The notes beneath the pieces were generated by a model. It was not told the origin of the DNA, did not search any database, and saw only the letters and a program-made list of their open reading frames with translations. A stretch of DNA of 64,000 nt from NCBI GenBank assembly GCA_039654915.1, contig CM077600.1, positions 76,269,992 through 76,333,991 of the forward strand. The letters are read 5' to 3'. Of the stretch, positions 31,443 through 44,700 are shown piece by piece. The DNA comes from Aquilaria yunnanensis. Taxonomy: Eukaryota; Streptophyta; Magnoliopsida; Malvales; Thymelaeaceae. Position 1 is the stretch's first letter. The number at the start of each line of letters is the position of its first letter. The position numbers were made by a program, and so were the translations under genes.

Positions 31443-34400
31443 AAGAAATTTGGCCCTCCAAATTTCCTAGGAGTCCAAAATCATCCTGCTCAGGTAGCTT
31501 GTTTAATACCAGAACACTGGTGGCATACCTTTCTATCAAGCAGCCTCCTCCACTGGCCATATAAGTACTCATCTCCCCTTTTTGTTTCAACTCTCTCTGT
31601 CAACTCCAGATTATACTGGATAACTCTCCTCATAAGGTCTTACTTGCCTTGATCCACAAGTCATAGCTTGTTTCCTTTTTTTCACAACTCAGCCCATCCC
31701 ATTAGTGAATATCTGACACCTCTCAGGGTCTGGTAAAACCAGTAGTGGGCTGCAGTCACTTTCTTCACAAGTCCCTCACACTGAGGTTGCTTCCATTCCA
31801 AGATATCTTCATCTGCTCGAGATCAATAGGTTAACTATGCTCATTGATCAACTGTCCTAGGATTTCAATTTTTCTTAGCCCAGATTTGGCACTTAGCTTG
31901 CCATACAACTGCTATTCCTTTTCAGGCTGGGCACCACTCTTTGGTGCTCCCTAGGGCTTTTTTTTCATCCTCTGAGCACACCAATATGTCATCATTAGTA
32001 AGCCCAAATGGCATCACCATGTACTCAAAGCAACCGCTTCTGGTCCTGCACACTAACTTTAGGACCTTTTCTTCCTCGATTCTCAGCTGGAAAAATATCC
32101 AGGTTCGAGGTTTATCTTCCTTCTTTACCGAAGTATATATGCTTTCCAGGTAGATGTTCCTGGTTAATGAGTTCTCAAGCTTTATTTTAATGGGTTCTGA
32201 CTTAGTCTTTGTCCTCCTTTGTATTAAATTGCCCTCGATACTTACTTAACTTCAGCTTCTTTTCATCCTTAGGCAATCACCTTCTTCATGAACATAGGTT
32301 TTGTGCTTCAGCACCCTTAAATGATCCTCTGGGACTAACCCAGGAAAATTTCCATCATCAATGTCATTCCTTCCTGTCTTCCCCTGCTTGGTCCTGGTAC
32401 TTGTAGTCTGTCATTTGGCTCATTAGCCAAACTACGCTCATTCTGAGCTACCTGCCTTTGGGCAGTTTCATCAGGTATCACTGACCTGGCATTTGGCTCT
32501 CTAGCCAAACCATGCTCACTTTGAGCTACCTGCCTCTCTGGTTCATTCCCACCATTGCCATTTCTGGGGTGGCAGCAATATTATCTGTCATCAATTCATT
32601 TCTGGTATTTCTAACCAGGCGAACTTCAGTGCATACTTATGTCATTCATCATTTCATTCCTCTGACTAACTTGGCAGTTTCCATAGACAATAATGCACTA
32701 GTATCAATTTAAAACTGATAATTCATAACTGCCAAATAAAATGTTACCTGTCAGGGTTCTTCTAACTCAATCCTGACCTGGTCCATTTCTTCATCAGTAT
32801 CTTCAGCTCTTTGCCTTCATGGTCCTCTTGTGCCTTTCTTGATGTCTCAATCTGGAATACTCGTCCAGTATCCTCAATTTGCCTTTCCCTGCTCCAGGTA
32901 TCTCTCAGTATGCCTGGTGGGGGCATAGCTAGCCTTTTTATGAAAATTTCAGTCTCTTCAGTGAAGATGGGGCATGTCTTGCCCTTTATGGCAATTGCCC
33001 TGTATCATTAACCTCTTGGGGTCTTTATCTTTCTTCCTTGGCAAGTCACTGCCTTACCTAGTGATTCAACACTTTGGGTACAGTACTTAATACAACTCTC
33101 CACGAATCTGTAGCATGGCTTATTGCCATGGAATCTTCCTTGAGTCTCTCAGGGAAGGTTGTAGCGAGCTCAAAAGGACAGCTACCTTCTCTGTTGTTTC
33201 GCTTTTCTTGGCTAGTGTGCCAAGCTTTGACCATCCATTTTTTTTTTTGATACTTTTCTTCTTCCTTTTCTTACTTTTTCTTAGCTCATATGCCAAGCTT
33301 TTGCTTTCTCTGCTTAGCTGGCTTCTACTTCCTGCTACTCTTTCCAGATCCATTATGGCTTGTTTCTGGAATTGTTGCTCCAGGGCCATGGTCTTTGAAG
33401 TAACTTCTTAGGTCTAGGTATTCTTTACCTAAAGCCACTGAATCTCTACTCAAGCTCTAATGTTGAGAGCTACCTCAGCTCAAATAGGTAAGCTCAATCT
33501 GCTTCTGTCTCTGGATCACGACCACATCAAAAGATAAGAGGTTTTAGTGCCAGGAATCCACTCCATCTGGCCCTCCTTAAGTTCATTCTTTCTGTGCTTT
33601 CCCTTTCAGGCTCATCTCTGCTACCAGGTGCATTCCTGGTTTGGTCCTTGAACACCTGCTCCAATGCCAGGATATCCTGCATCATAGCATAGCAGCCCTT
33701 GGCTCTACTGCTTCTGAGAATCTATCTTAGCTTTGATTTCAGGCATCTCAAAGTTCCTTTTTATTTACAGCTGCTTCTGCTTCTCATACTGTGGAGCACA
33801 TCTGATTACTGAATCTTTGCTGGAGCATATTTGATTATTAAATCTCTCCTGGATCCAGCTATTTGTAACTTAGCGTTTGGCTTTTGGGCCAAACTAGGTT
33901 CATTGGCCTCTGTCTCTGAACTTTCTTCTTTCATCATCATCAATTTCTATTGGCTTGGTCTTGTAGCACATATTCTCTTCCTGTCTTCTTTTCATTACTA
34001 ACTCTCTTCACTGCCCAGCAGTTCTGGGATTTATACCTGACTTCTTGTCATGGTCTAAATGCTCGATGGTTGGCATGTACTCCTACATTGCTTCCAATTT
34101 TGCCTCCGGTTATCAAGACCCATTTATGTTTGGCCTCATGGCTCAGCTTTCCCACTGGGTATCAAGACCCAGAAATTAAGGGCTCAGTTCTTCCCCTGGG
34201 TATTAAGACCCAGTAATACTTGGCTAAATGGCTCAACAGCTCTGACTTGGACCTCTGGCACAAAGCCAGGACACCCCTTCCTATCTGAGGAAGTTTCATT
34301 TTCATTATGGGCCTCCTCATTACCTGGTTCTCATCCTGTTCACAACAACAAAGCAAAGCACAATACACATATATGCTCAATAATTCATAAGTGACTCAAC

Positions 34401-34500
34401 CTAGTGGACTTAACCTATGTGGGAACAAGTCTATACTATAGCAATCAATGACCATAATACTGGTCCTTCCAAACAAAACATGCTGTCACACAATAAACAT
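31443..34500 (-). pseudogene. Interior of F with scraps of chromovirus pol
   Basis: At 32030-31974 the minus strand reads FEYMVMPFGLTN fused directly to DDILVCSED. In intact Ty3/gypsy RT these flank about 40-50 residues, so the segment between them is deleted. The last 20 codons resemble a Tekay-type C-terminus. Tandem words such as catttggctc...gccaaac (32410 and 32490) show local duplication. No gag, protease, integrase or continuous frame was recognised. Confidence 0.65.
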
Positions 34501-34512
34501 GCTCTGATACCA
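34501..34512 (-). other. Primer-binding site of element F
   Basis: The minus strand reads TGGTATCAGAGC, complementary to the 3' end of initiator tRNA-Met, four bases from the LTR. It fixes the orientation of F as minus. Confidence 0.9.
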
Positions 34513-34516
34513 CTTC

Positions 34517-37500
34517 AGTCACGCCCCGTACTGCCCCTGGCCCATCTGGGCCCAATTATCAAAGCTTGCAGCGGAAGTTATTCACATTTGAGGGGGCTTT
34601 ATTTAATACTACGAGCACCTACGGCGTGAGAGTCCAGGATCTAATCTGGTTCTAGCTTGATTGATTATTTACCTTCAATATGTTTCAGGGTGCTCTTTAA
34701 GGTCAAGCTAGCACCTATGTGGAATTTTAGTGTTCCAATTATGAGCTTTCTCAACTTAACAGATTTTCATGCACATAATGCTCTTAGATGCCATCTTATC
34801 AAATCAGCAACCAACTCCATACAAATCTAGGTTCACTGGAGATCCTTCCTTAGGTACACATATTCAGCCAATCAATCTTGCAATTCAAGCAAAGCAATCG
34901 CTTAGTCCAGTAAGTGCATAGAATGTGTGCCCATCAAGTGTACTAGTCCAATGCATGGCAACAAAGAAGCCCATCTCATTTTCAAGTTTGAAAACATATT
35001 TGCATGTCCATGAGCATCAGCCAAGTCTAGTACACATAACATGAATATCCATCATGGCATTATTCATCATAGTCATCCATCCAAGGCAAAGTTCATCATC
35101 ATAAGTCAACCAGAACTATGCCTATCCATAGCACAGCAAACAAGCATCACCTACTTGGAAAACATACCAAGGAATGCTTTATGTCTAAGTTTATCTGGGT
35201 TCAACTTTTACAGACCAAGTTTTCATGTCTACTTAATCTGTAACTCAAATAGACATGGAACACAATCCACCTTATAGACCTTGTTCCCACAACTTCTAGA
35301 CTCCATATCCTGCACAGGTAAGTCCACAACATTAGCTTGTTCCACAAGCAATCTATACCACACAAGTCACTTTGAGCATATGATTTTACTGAGCATCACT
35401 ATACACATACCCAACCTTTTAGTGTATCGTAACGAGTACTCTGGTACTCCTCGCTTGATCTATCAAGCCATCCATTTCCTGAAAAATGTTTAGCAGGGCG
35501 GGTGAGTTATAAAACTCAATAAGAATCCCGGCGTGAGGTAGGTATCTCATGACTTTCATAGTCATATCCGGCTTTTAAAGCCAAAGTGTGCCAAGAACGT
35601 AATGGCATTTTCCATATTCCTGCAATGGAAAACACTAAAACAAGAAAACACACAGTATGGCATGATAGCAATAATAATAATAATAATCAGGGTCAGCATA
35701 CACAAACAATTTCAGAGAAGCACACAACTCAACGCACACACCACTGTTCCTCGTAACCTGTGGGCATCGCAAGCATTCGCATTTGCATAACCATTTCCGG
35801 TCGACCATTTTTTTTTTATCTTATCTGAGCTCATTATCTTGGGACCGAGTTGGCCAAACTCGATACCAAGACCCAAATGCTTGCTATTCTACTCATGAGT
35901 ATACCATCGTTGCCGAAGCAACACCACCTCGCCCAGTACGCACTTATGTGCCCAATTATCCATAGTTGCCGAAGCAACGATCCTCATCCAATACGCACTT
36001 ATGTGCCCAATTATTAAACTAAGAAAGTACATGAGACCTCACAAAAGTAACAACCACGTAGCCCTGACATGCACACCTATGGTCACTTGGTGCTTTGACC
36101 ATCACATAGGGGCACTAATACTCACACTGAAAGGACATGGAAAATATACCATGGAGAGTGAGTATTGGGATTCTTACCACCATTTGTATAACCTTTTTGC
36201 TCATTGTCTTTGCCTTGCTTTGCTTTGTTTGTTGTTGTAACTTTGCCCTTGCCTTAATGGACCTATAAAGCCCAATACACTAGCAAGTTAATTTCTTACT
36301 TTTCATGAACCATGAGAACCATAATTTACCAAGGACTCTTGGTTTAACTTACTCAACCTGACTTAAAGAGGAAAGGCCCCATAATTACCCTTCTTGGTTA
36401 AAGTCCAATTCCAATTGTAGCCAATGTTGGCATTATAGCCAAGATGGCCAATGTAGCCACTGCTGCCAATTTAGCCCAAGTTTGCCTATGTAGCCCTTGT
36501 AGTGAATTGTAGCCCATTTTCATCTTGCTGTGAATTGAGGCCCAACTTGGCCTTTTCTGAAAGTGTAGGCCCAATTGGCCTTTTCTGGAAGTTTAGGCCC
36601 AATTGGCCTTTTCTGGAATCTTGGCCCAACTTGGGCTTTCCAGGAACTCAGGCCCACTTGGCCTTCTCTGGAACCCAGGCCCACTTGGCCTGTTCTGGAA
36701 CTCAGGCCCAACTGGCCTTTTATTAACTCAGGCCCACTTGGCCTTTTAATTCCTCAGGCCCACTTGGCCTTTTATCTTCTCAGGCCCACTTGGCCTTTTA
36801 ATTCTCTTCTGGACTTGGGCCTATATTAACCTTTTCAGGATTTAGCCCAATTCAGCCTTTAGGCCCAATATACATCTTCAGGACTTGGGCCTATATTAAC
36901 CTTTTCAGGATTTAGCCCAAGTGTTGAGTCAAAGTAGCCCACTTGCCAATAATGCCATTATGGTCCATTAGGCCAATATTACTCAAAACTCTGTGTTTTC
37001 CACTCAAGCACCTCAAGAACAATTGTTGACAGAATTGTCCTTGAATTCTTCTTTGCCACTTTAGTCCCAAATTTTCCTTGTGAACACTTTTGCCACCAAA
37101 TTACTTGGTTAACACACATCCGCCAAAAATTGGCACCATGGCCGAATGCATGCTTCATTTCTTCTTTGTGATTTTTGCTTGTACAAGTCATCTAGGACTT
37201 AAAAATATGCCAAGAACACTTGGCTCCACATGGCTAACATGCCAAGAGATTAAAATCAACATATGGCCGAATCTTTCAAGCTTGATTTTTTGCTCATAAA
37301 ACTTCTACACATGGCTAACATGCCAAGATATTAAAATCAACATATGGCCGAATCTTTCAAGCTTGATTTTTGCTCATAAAACTTCTCTTTTTTTTTCATC
37401 CAACTTTTGGCCATCAACATGCACACTCACAAGAACATCTTCACTACCAAAAACACTTGGTTTCAAGCTTGCATGCCAAAAATACCCATTTGGCCGAATA

Positions 37501-39128
37501 TACTCCTTGCTTTTCTTTGCATCTTTTGTTTGTTTCTTTGCTTGGAAAGGCTATACAAGCCTCAAGGCACCAAGAACACTTGGTTTCAAGCCTCAAAATA
37601 CCATGGACATTCATGGCCGAAACTTCATCCTTGCTTTTCTTGGAGTTCTCCTCCATTTCCTTGCTTTTGATGGCTTAAAAGTGCCATGCATGCCTTGAAC
37701 TCTCAAGTTGAGTCCAAGAGCACTATGATTCCTCCATGGCCGAATCTTCAAGAGTTTTTCCTTGCAAAAATCCAGCAAATACAAAGCATTAAAAAGTAAT
37801 ATCTAGCTCAAAACACAAGAAATTAACAATGAAAACATGGTTCACTTACAACCTTGTTTATGGCCGAATCTTGAGCTTGTTCTTCCTTGATGTTTTCCTT
37901 GTTTTTCTTGCTCCTCATGGCTTAGAAATGCCATGCATGTTCATGAGCTCATGTGTGAAGCTCAAGAACAATAAGTTCCTCCATGGCCGAATCTTCAAGA
38001 GCTTGTTTCTTGATGTTCTTCTTCACTTCCTTGCTTCTCATGGCTTAAAAATGCCAAGCATGCTCATGAGCTCTTGAGATGAGCTCAAGAACACCATTTT
38101 CTCACCATGGCCGAATATTCACACGCATTTTTCCATGGGTTTTTCTTGACATCTCTCTTTGATTTTGGTCTAGATGTGTTTAGGAGGTTGAAAGCTTCAT
38201 GAAAATGTGTTTGCATGTGGGAAAAGCTTGGATTTTGGTCATGGCCGAATTTGTTGAGGGAGGAAGAAGATGATGAACTTGGAAGAACACCATGGCTGGT
38301 TTTAGAGAGAAGGGAGAGCAAATGAGAGCACTTGGTGCTAGAGAGAGAGAGAATTAAGTGTTTGAATGGTAAAACAAGAGCATGGCCGAATTTAGTGCTT
38401 CCAATTAGAAGAAATGCAAGCCAAATGCATGTGAAATGCATTTTTGGAAGCAATGGCCGGCCACTCAAATTTCAAAGTTGTGGGAGAATGGTCAAATGGC
38501 AATTAAAATAAGCAATAGACAAATGTGAGTGGGGGGAATAGTTTAATGGGGTATCTTGGAGCCATTAAACAATAATAGACAAAGGATAATGGGGGAATAA
38601 ATTATCTTAGTGGAATTTGTAGTGGAGGATTAGTTTAATGGGTAATAAACAAATATGAGTGGAGCAAATAAACAATGATAGTGGAGCATAAGTGGGAGAC
38701 AAGCATGTGATGGGCAAATAATAATTAATATGTGAGTGGGAGACATGGGTGGCCAAACAATAATAGTTTAATGGGAAGTGGGAGACAAGAATAGTGGAGG
38801 AATAAAATAAATGATGAGTGGAATGTGTAGTAGGCCAAATTACTTACTTGGTCCTCCATCTTTCTCCAACTTTGCAATTGAGTCCTCCCACCCAACTTTT
38901 CTTTGTGCAATTGAGTCCCTCAATTTCAATTTCCACCAATATCATCATCACAACTCTTGGCCTAAGCCAAGCATAATCCTTGGAGTGTCCAACACTCATT
39001 AATGCCCATTCCTTAATAAATTCCAAGTCTCCAAAATTTTTTTGCCAAGTTTCCAAATTTGGAAACTTTTTCTGTCTTTACTCCACTTAACCCGGGACTT
39101 AGTCATTTAGTCCTTTCCGGGTATGACA
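34517..39128 (-). repeat. 5' LTR of element F (4,612 bp)
   Basis: Co-linear with 26817-31428 at a constant offset of 7,700 bp, so no indels occurred between the copies. The inner terminal base is A at 34517 (T at 26817). Other differences seen include 26928/34628, 27926/35626, 27999/35699, 28514/36214 and 30424/38124 (approximate). Confidence 0.93.
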
Positions 39129-39133
39129 CCGAC

Positions 39134-41379
39134 CATTATAGCTTTTCAAACCATAGCAATGAGGTTACCGTTTTCTGAGCTCAGTTGAAAGCCGGTGTTC
39201 AGTACCCCCCTCCGGAGTTGATTTGCGAGTTTTGCAGATTTCATGGCATTGCCGTAAATCAACTCCCTCCGAACTCGTATTGCTATTTCAACGCCTTTCT
39301 CTGTATGTGTGGCATTTTCAAAATAAAGCCCCACTACATTATTTTTATGCAGTACTACAAGCTCTATGTGGTCCCGAAGGGTGGCTTCTACTTCATGCTA
39401 CCTCAGGGATCCGGGAGCAAAAAGTACATGTTCACCTTCGCCACCAAGGACAGCTAGCGAGGGTGGCAAAAAAAGTTTTTCTTTTTGAAGATGGAGGAGG
39501 CCTGGTCGCATGTCCCGACCAAGTGGCCTCAGGGAAGGCTGGACGACGACATCGTAGATCCGAAGATGTTGCTGACCCCAAAGTTGGCTCCTATATTCGC
39601 GGGTTTCGACCATCGTATTTGAGCCGTCGCTGACTGGGGTCCCGAGGTATCTTCGCGCTCTCTTTACCCCTTCCCCATTAACTGGAGGTTGATGACCGAG
39701 GGGGTCCTTCGGGAGCTCAAGGTGGTAAAGGAGCATGAGACGGACCTCGAGATGCCAGCTCCTGCCATTGCTGGGAAGGATTCCTGGCTTGTGCAACTCC
39801 TCCGGGAGGAAGTTTCTTTTGAGACCTTTTTTGAGCGTGAGTTATTTTCTAGTCTCTTTGTTATAACTTCGTTTTGCACTCACACTGATGTCTTCCTTCT
39901 TTCTCAGAAATGGGCGAGGACACGGCTGCCTTCTACAAAGCCCTTTTCACCGGCCAAGCCGAGAAGGGTGATCCGACGAAGAAAGTCATCTCCCGAAGGT
40001 GTAAAACAACCGGGGCCGGTCCTTCGGCGGCAAAACGGGCGAGGAAGGCCACTCCCGAGGAGGCTATCGAGGAGCCGGGAGTTGTTGTTATTCCTCAGCC
40101 CGAGGTTACTCCCGAGGTTCCTCCTCGCAGTCCTACTTCGTCGCAGGCTCTTCTGGATGCCATGGTGGAGTCCCCTTCTACTGAAGAACGGCGCAGAATC
40201 AAAGGCAAGGGGGTCCCTGCCGAGGAGGTTCCGGCTACCGAGGACGATGTGGTGGAAGTGCCTTCAGGTTTGGTTTGTGGTGCCTTTTTCCTTTTTCGGG
40301 TTCGTTGGCGTCCAGCTGCCTTAATCCAGCTTCATGTCTTATTTGCAGAGGAGTTACTCACTCCGGGCTGGGTGGCCGATCATGCCCAAAGGAGAGCCCT
40401 TCGGGATGCCATCATCCCGAAGGGGAAGATACCAAAGGAGCCTTTTTGGACATTCACGGAGGACATGAACATGTACTCCAGCGATTGTCCACAGATGGCT
40501 AAAGAGATCTCTAAAGGGATCCTTACTGAGGCCTCCTTTAGAGCCATCGCCGAGGCCCATCCGGGCGATGACTGTCTTGCTGCAAAGCTTTCCGAGCACG
40601 CCGCCCAGGTATACTTCACGCCCCATTTTCCTGAATTCTTTCTAAGTGCTTGGTTTTCTCTCTATTTTAGTGACCTTGCCTTTGCCCTTTTACAGCTACT
40701 GGGATACGCCGGCTTTTTCAGAGTTCGGGTGGCGAGGCAGACGGCGTTCCGAACTCAGGTCTTAGGTTCTTTAGAGAAAACTAGGGCCATGTGTTCGGAT
40801 CTAGCTATCAAGAATTTGGAGCTGGCCAATTCTGCGGAGAAGGAAGTTTCCGCTCTTCGGGAGGAGTTAAAAGAGAAAGAGAAACTATCAAATGACTCCT
40901 CCCAGAAAATTTCTGAGCTCGGCTCCCAGATAGCGGAGCTAATCTCGGCAAATGAGGCGTACCAAAAAGAGAAATCTGAGGCCGAAGACTGCCTGACAAA
41001 GGCGCTTGCTGAGAAGGCTGCACTTCAAGCCAAGGTTGATGCCTTGAAGAAGGAACCGAAGAAGAAGAAGATGAAGGCATTGAAGGAGGAGGTTGCTGAG
41101 CTTAAAAAAGACCTTGAGGACCTTGGGGTCGAGAAAGACAAATATGACCAGATGACCAAAGTTGGTTTTCAGGACGGATTTTGTCTTATTCGTCACCAGG
41201 TTCTTCAAAGGTTCCCTGATCTGGACCTTTCTTTCCTGGAGGCCCTAAATATTCCCGAGGGGCCTTGGTGGTCCTGGTCCAAAATTGAACATCTGAACCT
41301 GCCATCTTCTCTCCCTGCGCCGAAGATAGTAGAGAAGAACGCGGGAGCAGGCGGTTCTCAGGATGCCGGGAATCCTTAG
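39134..41379 (+). pseudogene. C aORF, remainder: PF04195-like domain, linker and coiled coil
   Basis: The first exon continues (HYSF..., QLPPNSYCYFNAF, MQYYKLYVVPKGGFYFMLPQ) with in-frame stops at 39176, 39455 and 39620. An intron of about 75 bp follows near 39838-39907. The next 489 codons (MGEDTAAFYKALFTGQ..., 39910-41379) are open straight through two further intron-like segments (about 40267-40348 and 40608-40694). They contain a basic linker, the GWVADHAQRRALRDA...WTFTEDMN exon and a coiled coil from about 40770 to 41160. The conserved tail is VGFQDGFCLIRHQVL...GPWWSWSKIEHLNLP. Domain order equals that of D and E. Function is unknown; PF04195 is known from extra ORFs of plant gypsy elements. 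Confidence 0.78.
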
Positions 41380-41700
41380 TTTTGTTTAGGATCCTTTGCC
41401 TTTTGCTTCTTCTTTTTTTGGTCTTCTTCTTTTGGCACTCCTTTTTTTTAAGCAGTTTCATTTTCAATGAAGAAAACTTGGCCAAGTCTTTTTGGTGAGG
41501 TCTCGGACTAGTTCGCTCCACAGACTTCGGGAAAATTCGTCTGCGCTTAATATGATGACCTTTTTCAAGAAGTTCAGCCTTTCGAGGGCTTAATCTCAAG
41601 GATTTTGTCCAAGTCTTTTTACGAGACTTCGGAAGATGACACCTTCGCTCGTCTGGTCACCTTTGAGAAATTTGCGCCATTTATGCTTAAGGCAATTTTC

Positions 41701-41737
41701 TGTACCTAGAGAGAATTTTACTAACTTGTGTAGTACA
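41701..41737. terminator. Conserved imperfect palindrome between convergent aORF and pol (C)
   Basis: TGTAC...GTACA arms enclose an AT-rich core containing GAATTTTA. Equivalent palindromes lie at the same tail-to-tail position in E and D. A role in 3' end formation is only inferred. Confidence 0.45.
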
Positions 41738-41755
41738 ATTTTCTTTGCCGAAATC

Positions 41756-44700
41756 CTAAGCATAGTATTTTCTCAAGGCGTCCGAATGCCAAGTATTTTT
41801 CAACTCTACTCCTTCGGAATCGCCGAGCTTATAGACCCCTTTTCGTACTTCGGCCAGAACTAGGTAAGGGCCTTCCCAGTTCGCACGAAATACCCCGTGG
41901 GATGGCTTTCGTGGTGCAAATTCAGCCATTCGAAGAACAAGGTCTCCTTCTTTTATTCCTTTCATCCTAGCACGCAGGTTTGCAGCCACGGCCACTATTT
42001 GCTGAAAAGCTTTTCTTCTCAGCTCGGCTATTTCTCTGTGTTCGTTGATGAGGTCTAGCTTGGTCCTTAGGCCGAGATCATTTCCTCTTTCATCAAACAC
42101 TTGTACCCGCACCGAGGGTCGTATTATCTCTATCGGGATGATGGGCTCTGTTCCGAAAACGAGTGAAAAAGGTGTTTCCCCTGTGGCTCTTCGGGGTGTC
42201 GTTCGGTAGCTCCACAATACACTTTGGAGTTCTCCTGGCCACTTTCCCTTTGCTTCCCCTAGCCTCTTCTTCAGACCATCTTTTATGGTCCTATTAGATA
42301 CCTCTACTTGGCCATTGCTTTGAGGATGGGCTACTGGGGCGAAGTGCATCTTTATTCCGAGGTCGTTGACAAAGTTCTGGAATCCTCTGTCTGTAAACTG
42401 GGATCCGTTGTCGGCTACCAGCATCCTCGGTATGCCAAATCTGCATAAAATGTTTTTCCATACGAACTTTTGCACTTCTTTGGCCGAGATGGTTGTTAAT
42501 GGTTCTGCCTCGACCCACTTAGAGAAGTAGTCAACTGCGACTACGCAAAACTTTACGCCTCCAGGTGCTGTAGGGAGTGGCCCGATGAGGTCTACGCCCC
42601 AAACTGCGAAGGGCCAGGGATAGTCAGCTGAAGTCACCATCTCCGAGGGTACTCTCTGGATTTTAGCATGTCTTTGGCAGTTGTCACATTTTCGGACGAA
42701 CTGCCGGGCATCCTTTCTTAAGGTGGGCCAAAAATATCCTTGGCGAAGTACTACCGCGGCAAGGGAGTCTGTTCCGATGTGTGAGCCACAAGTGCCTTCG
42801 TGGACCTCTTCAAGGATCATTTCAGTGTCCTCTTCATCAACACACCTCTGTAACGGATTGGCGTATCCCTGCCGGTACAACTCTTCTCCTATCAGGAAGT
42901 ATCTTCCGGCACGCCTTCGGACTTTTGCCGCATCCTTTGGATCTTCGGGAAGGGCATTGGTTGCAAGATACCTTTTTATCGAATTCTTCCAGCCTTTTCC
43001 CGAAGCCACTATGTTTAGTACTTCGATGCTCGGGCGGTTTAGTACCTCGGTATGCGTTTTTGACTTCACCAAGCAGTCTGCCTCGGCGTTATGCCGCCGA
43101 GGCACATTTTTTATTTGAACGCTGTCGAATTCCCGGATGAGCTTGGCCACTAGCTCGTGGTACTTTGCCAAGGTTAGGTCTTTTGCACCATAGTCCCCTG
43201 CTGTTTGCCGAACTACCAGCTGGGAGTCACTGTGGGCCTTCAAGTTTCTTATGCCGATTTTCCTGGCCAGGCGCAACCCCGCTACGAGAGCTTCATACTC
43301 AGCCATATTGTTGGTGGCGTTAAAGCTGAACTTGATGGCCTTTACTACTTTTAGACCTTTGGGTCCTCTGATAATTACCCCGGCTCCCTGGTGTTCGGAA
43401 CCTGAGGCTCCATCTACATGCAGCGTCCATTCTAGCTCATCTTCACCGAGATTTTGATGACTGTCTTCGGTTATGGGTACTTCGGCGATAAAGTCCGCCA
43501 ATGCTTGAGCTTTAATGGCTTTTCTGGGCTCGTAGGTAATGTCATGTTCACCCAGCTCTATGCACCATTTGGAAAGTCTTCCCGAATGATCAACCTTTTT
43601 CACGACGTCCCGTAGGGGCAAGCTACTTCGGACGATAATGGGGTGAGCTTGAAAGTATGGGCGCAATCTTCTTCCTGCCAGTATCAAGGAATATATGGCC
43701 TTTTGTAGCAATGGATACCTGACCTCGGCGCCATGCAGGGATTTGCTTACGTAGTAAACTGGCCATTGCTTCGTACCTTCCTCTTTCACAAGTACCGAGC
43801 TTACTGCTTTTTTCGAAACAGCGAGGTACAGGATGAGGGGTTCTCCTTCGCGAGGTTGCTGCAGAGTAGGCAGTCGGGACAAATAGGTTTTGAGTTCTTC
43901 CCAAGCTCTTTGGCAGTCCCCATTCCAAGGATGATCATTACTGTCGAGGTCGTCCTCCTTTTTTGCTGCCTTAGTGAGGACTTTGAAGAACGCTCGACAT
44001 CGGTCTCCATATCTGGAAATAAATCTGCTAAGGGAGGTTATTCTTCCAGTAAGTCTCTGCACATCTTTTATTGTGGCAGGAGTTCAGAATTCCAACAGAG
44101 CCTTAATTTTTTCTGGGATAGCATCAATGCCCCTTTCTGATACCATGTACCCAAGGAACTTTCCCGAAGTTACCCCGAAGGTGCACTTCTCGGGCTTAAG
44201 GCGGATTCCGAAGGTCCTGAGTTGGTGAAAAGTCTCCCTTAGGTCTGTGACATGGTCAACAGGTAGCTTGCTTTTGACTATCATGTCATCTACGTAGACT
44301 TCCATGTTCCTCCCTATTTGGTCATTAAAGACCTTGCTCATCAACCTCTGGTAGGTGGCTCCTGCGTTTTTGAGCCCGAAGGGCATCCTGGTGTAACAGT
44401 ACGTCCCCCCCTCAGTAATGAAGGCTATTTTTTCTTCATCTTCGGGGTCCATCTTTATTTGATGGTAGCCGCTGAAGGCGTCCAGGAAACTTAGGAGCCC
44501 ATATTCGGCAGTTGAATCTACCAGTTGATCTATTGGCGGGAGAGGAAATGAATCTTTTGGGCAAGCATCGTTCAGGTTTCTGAAGTCGATGCACATCCGA
44601 AGTTTGTTGCTTCCTTCTTTTGTGGCGATCACCACATTGCTTAGCCATTCGGGGTACTTGACCTCCCTGATTACATCTGCCTCTAATAAACATTGGGCCT

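Larger units (their letters stand above)
26817..39128 (-). mobile_element. Element F: LARD-like non-autonomous LTR element, 12.3 kb, very recent
   Basis: Two LTRs of exactly 4,612 bp (26817-31428 and 34517-39128) enclose a 3,088-bp interior. The 5-bp duplication CCGAC flanks it (26812-26816 and 39129-39133). The minus strand has a PBS matching the initiator tRNA-Met (TGGTATCAGAGC) and a polypurine tract AAGAGGGGGAG. I found about six differences between the LTRs. The interior has no long ORF, only remnants of chromovirus pol. Giant LTRs around a short non-coding interior match the description of LARDs. It needs proteins from another element to move. Confidence 0.93.

Noticed and set aside
34501..34512. 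Fragment of a tRNA gene
   Set aside because: Only the 12 bases complementary to initiator tRNA-Met are present, at the LTR border, as a primer-binding site.
26817..39128. A 4.6-kb direct segmental duplication with repeated gene candidates
   Set aside because: The repeated blocks are the LTRs of one element: TSD, PBS and polypurine tract all fit. The duplicated short ORFs are LTR sequence, not genes.
42681..43118. Long ORFs opposite to the C integrase (145 and 119 codons)
   Set aside because: They are shadows of the gag-pol frame on the other strand, with matching ones opposite D.
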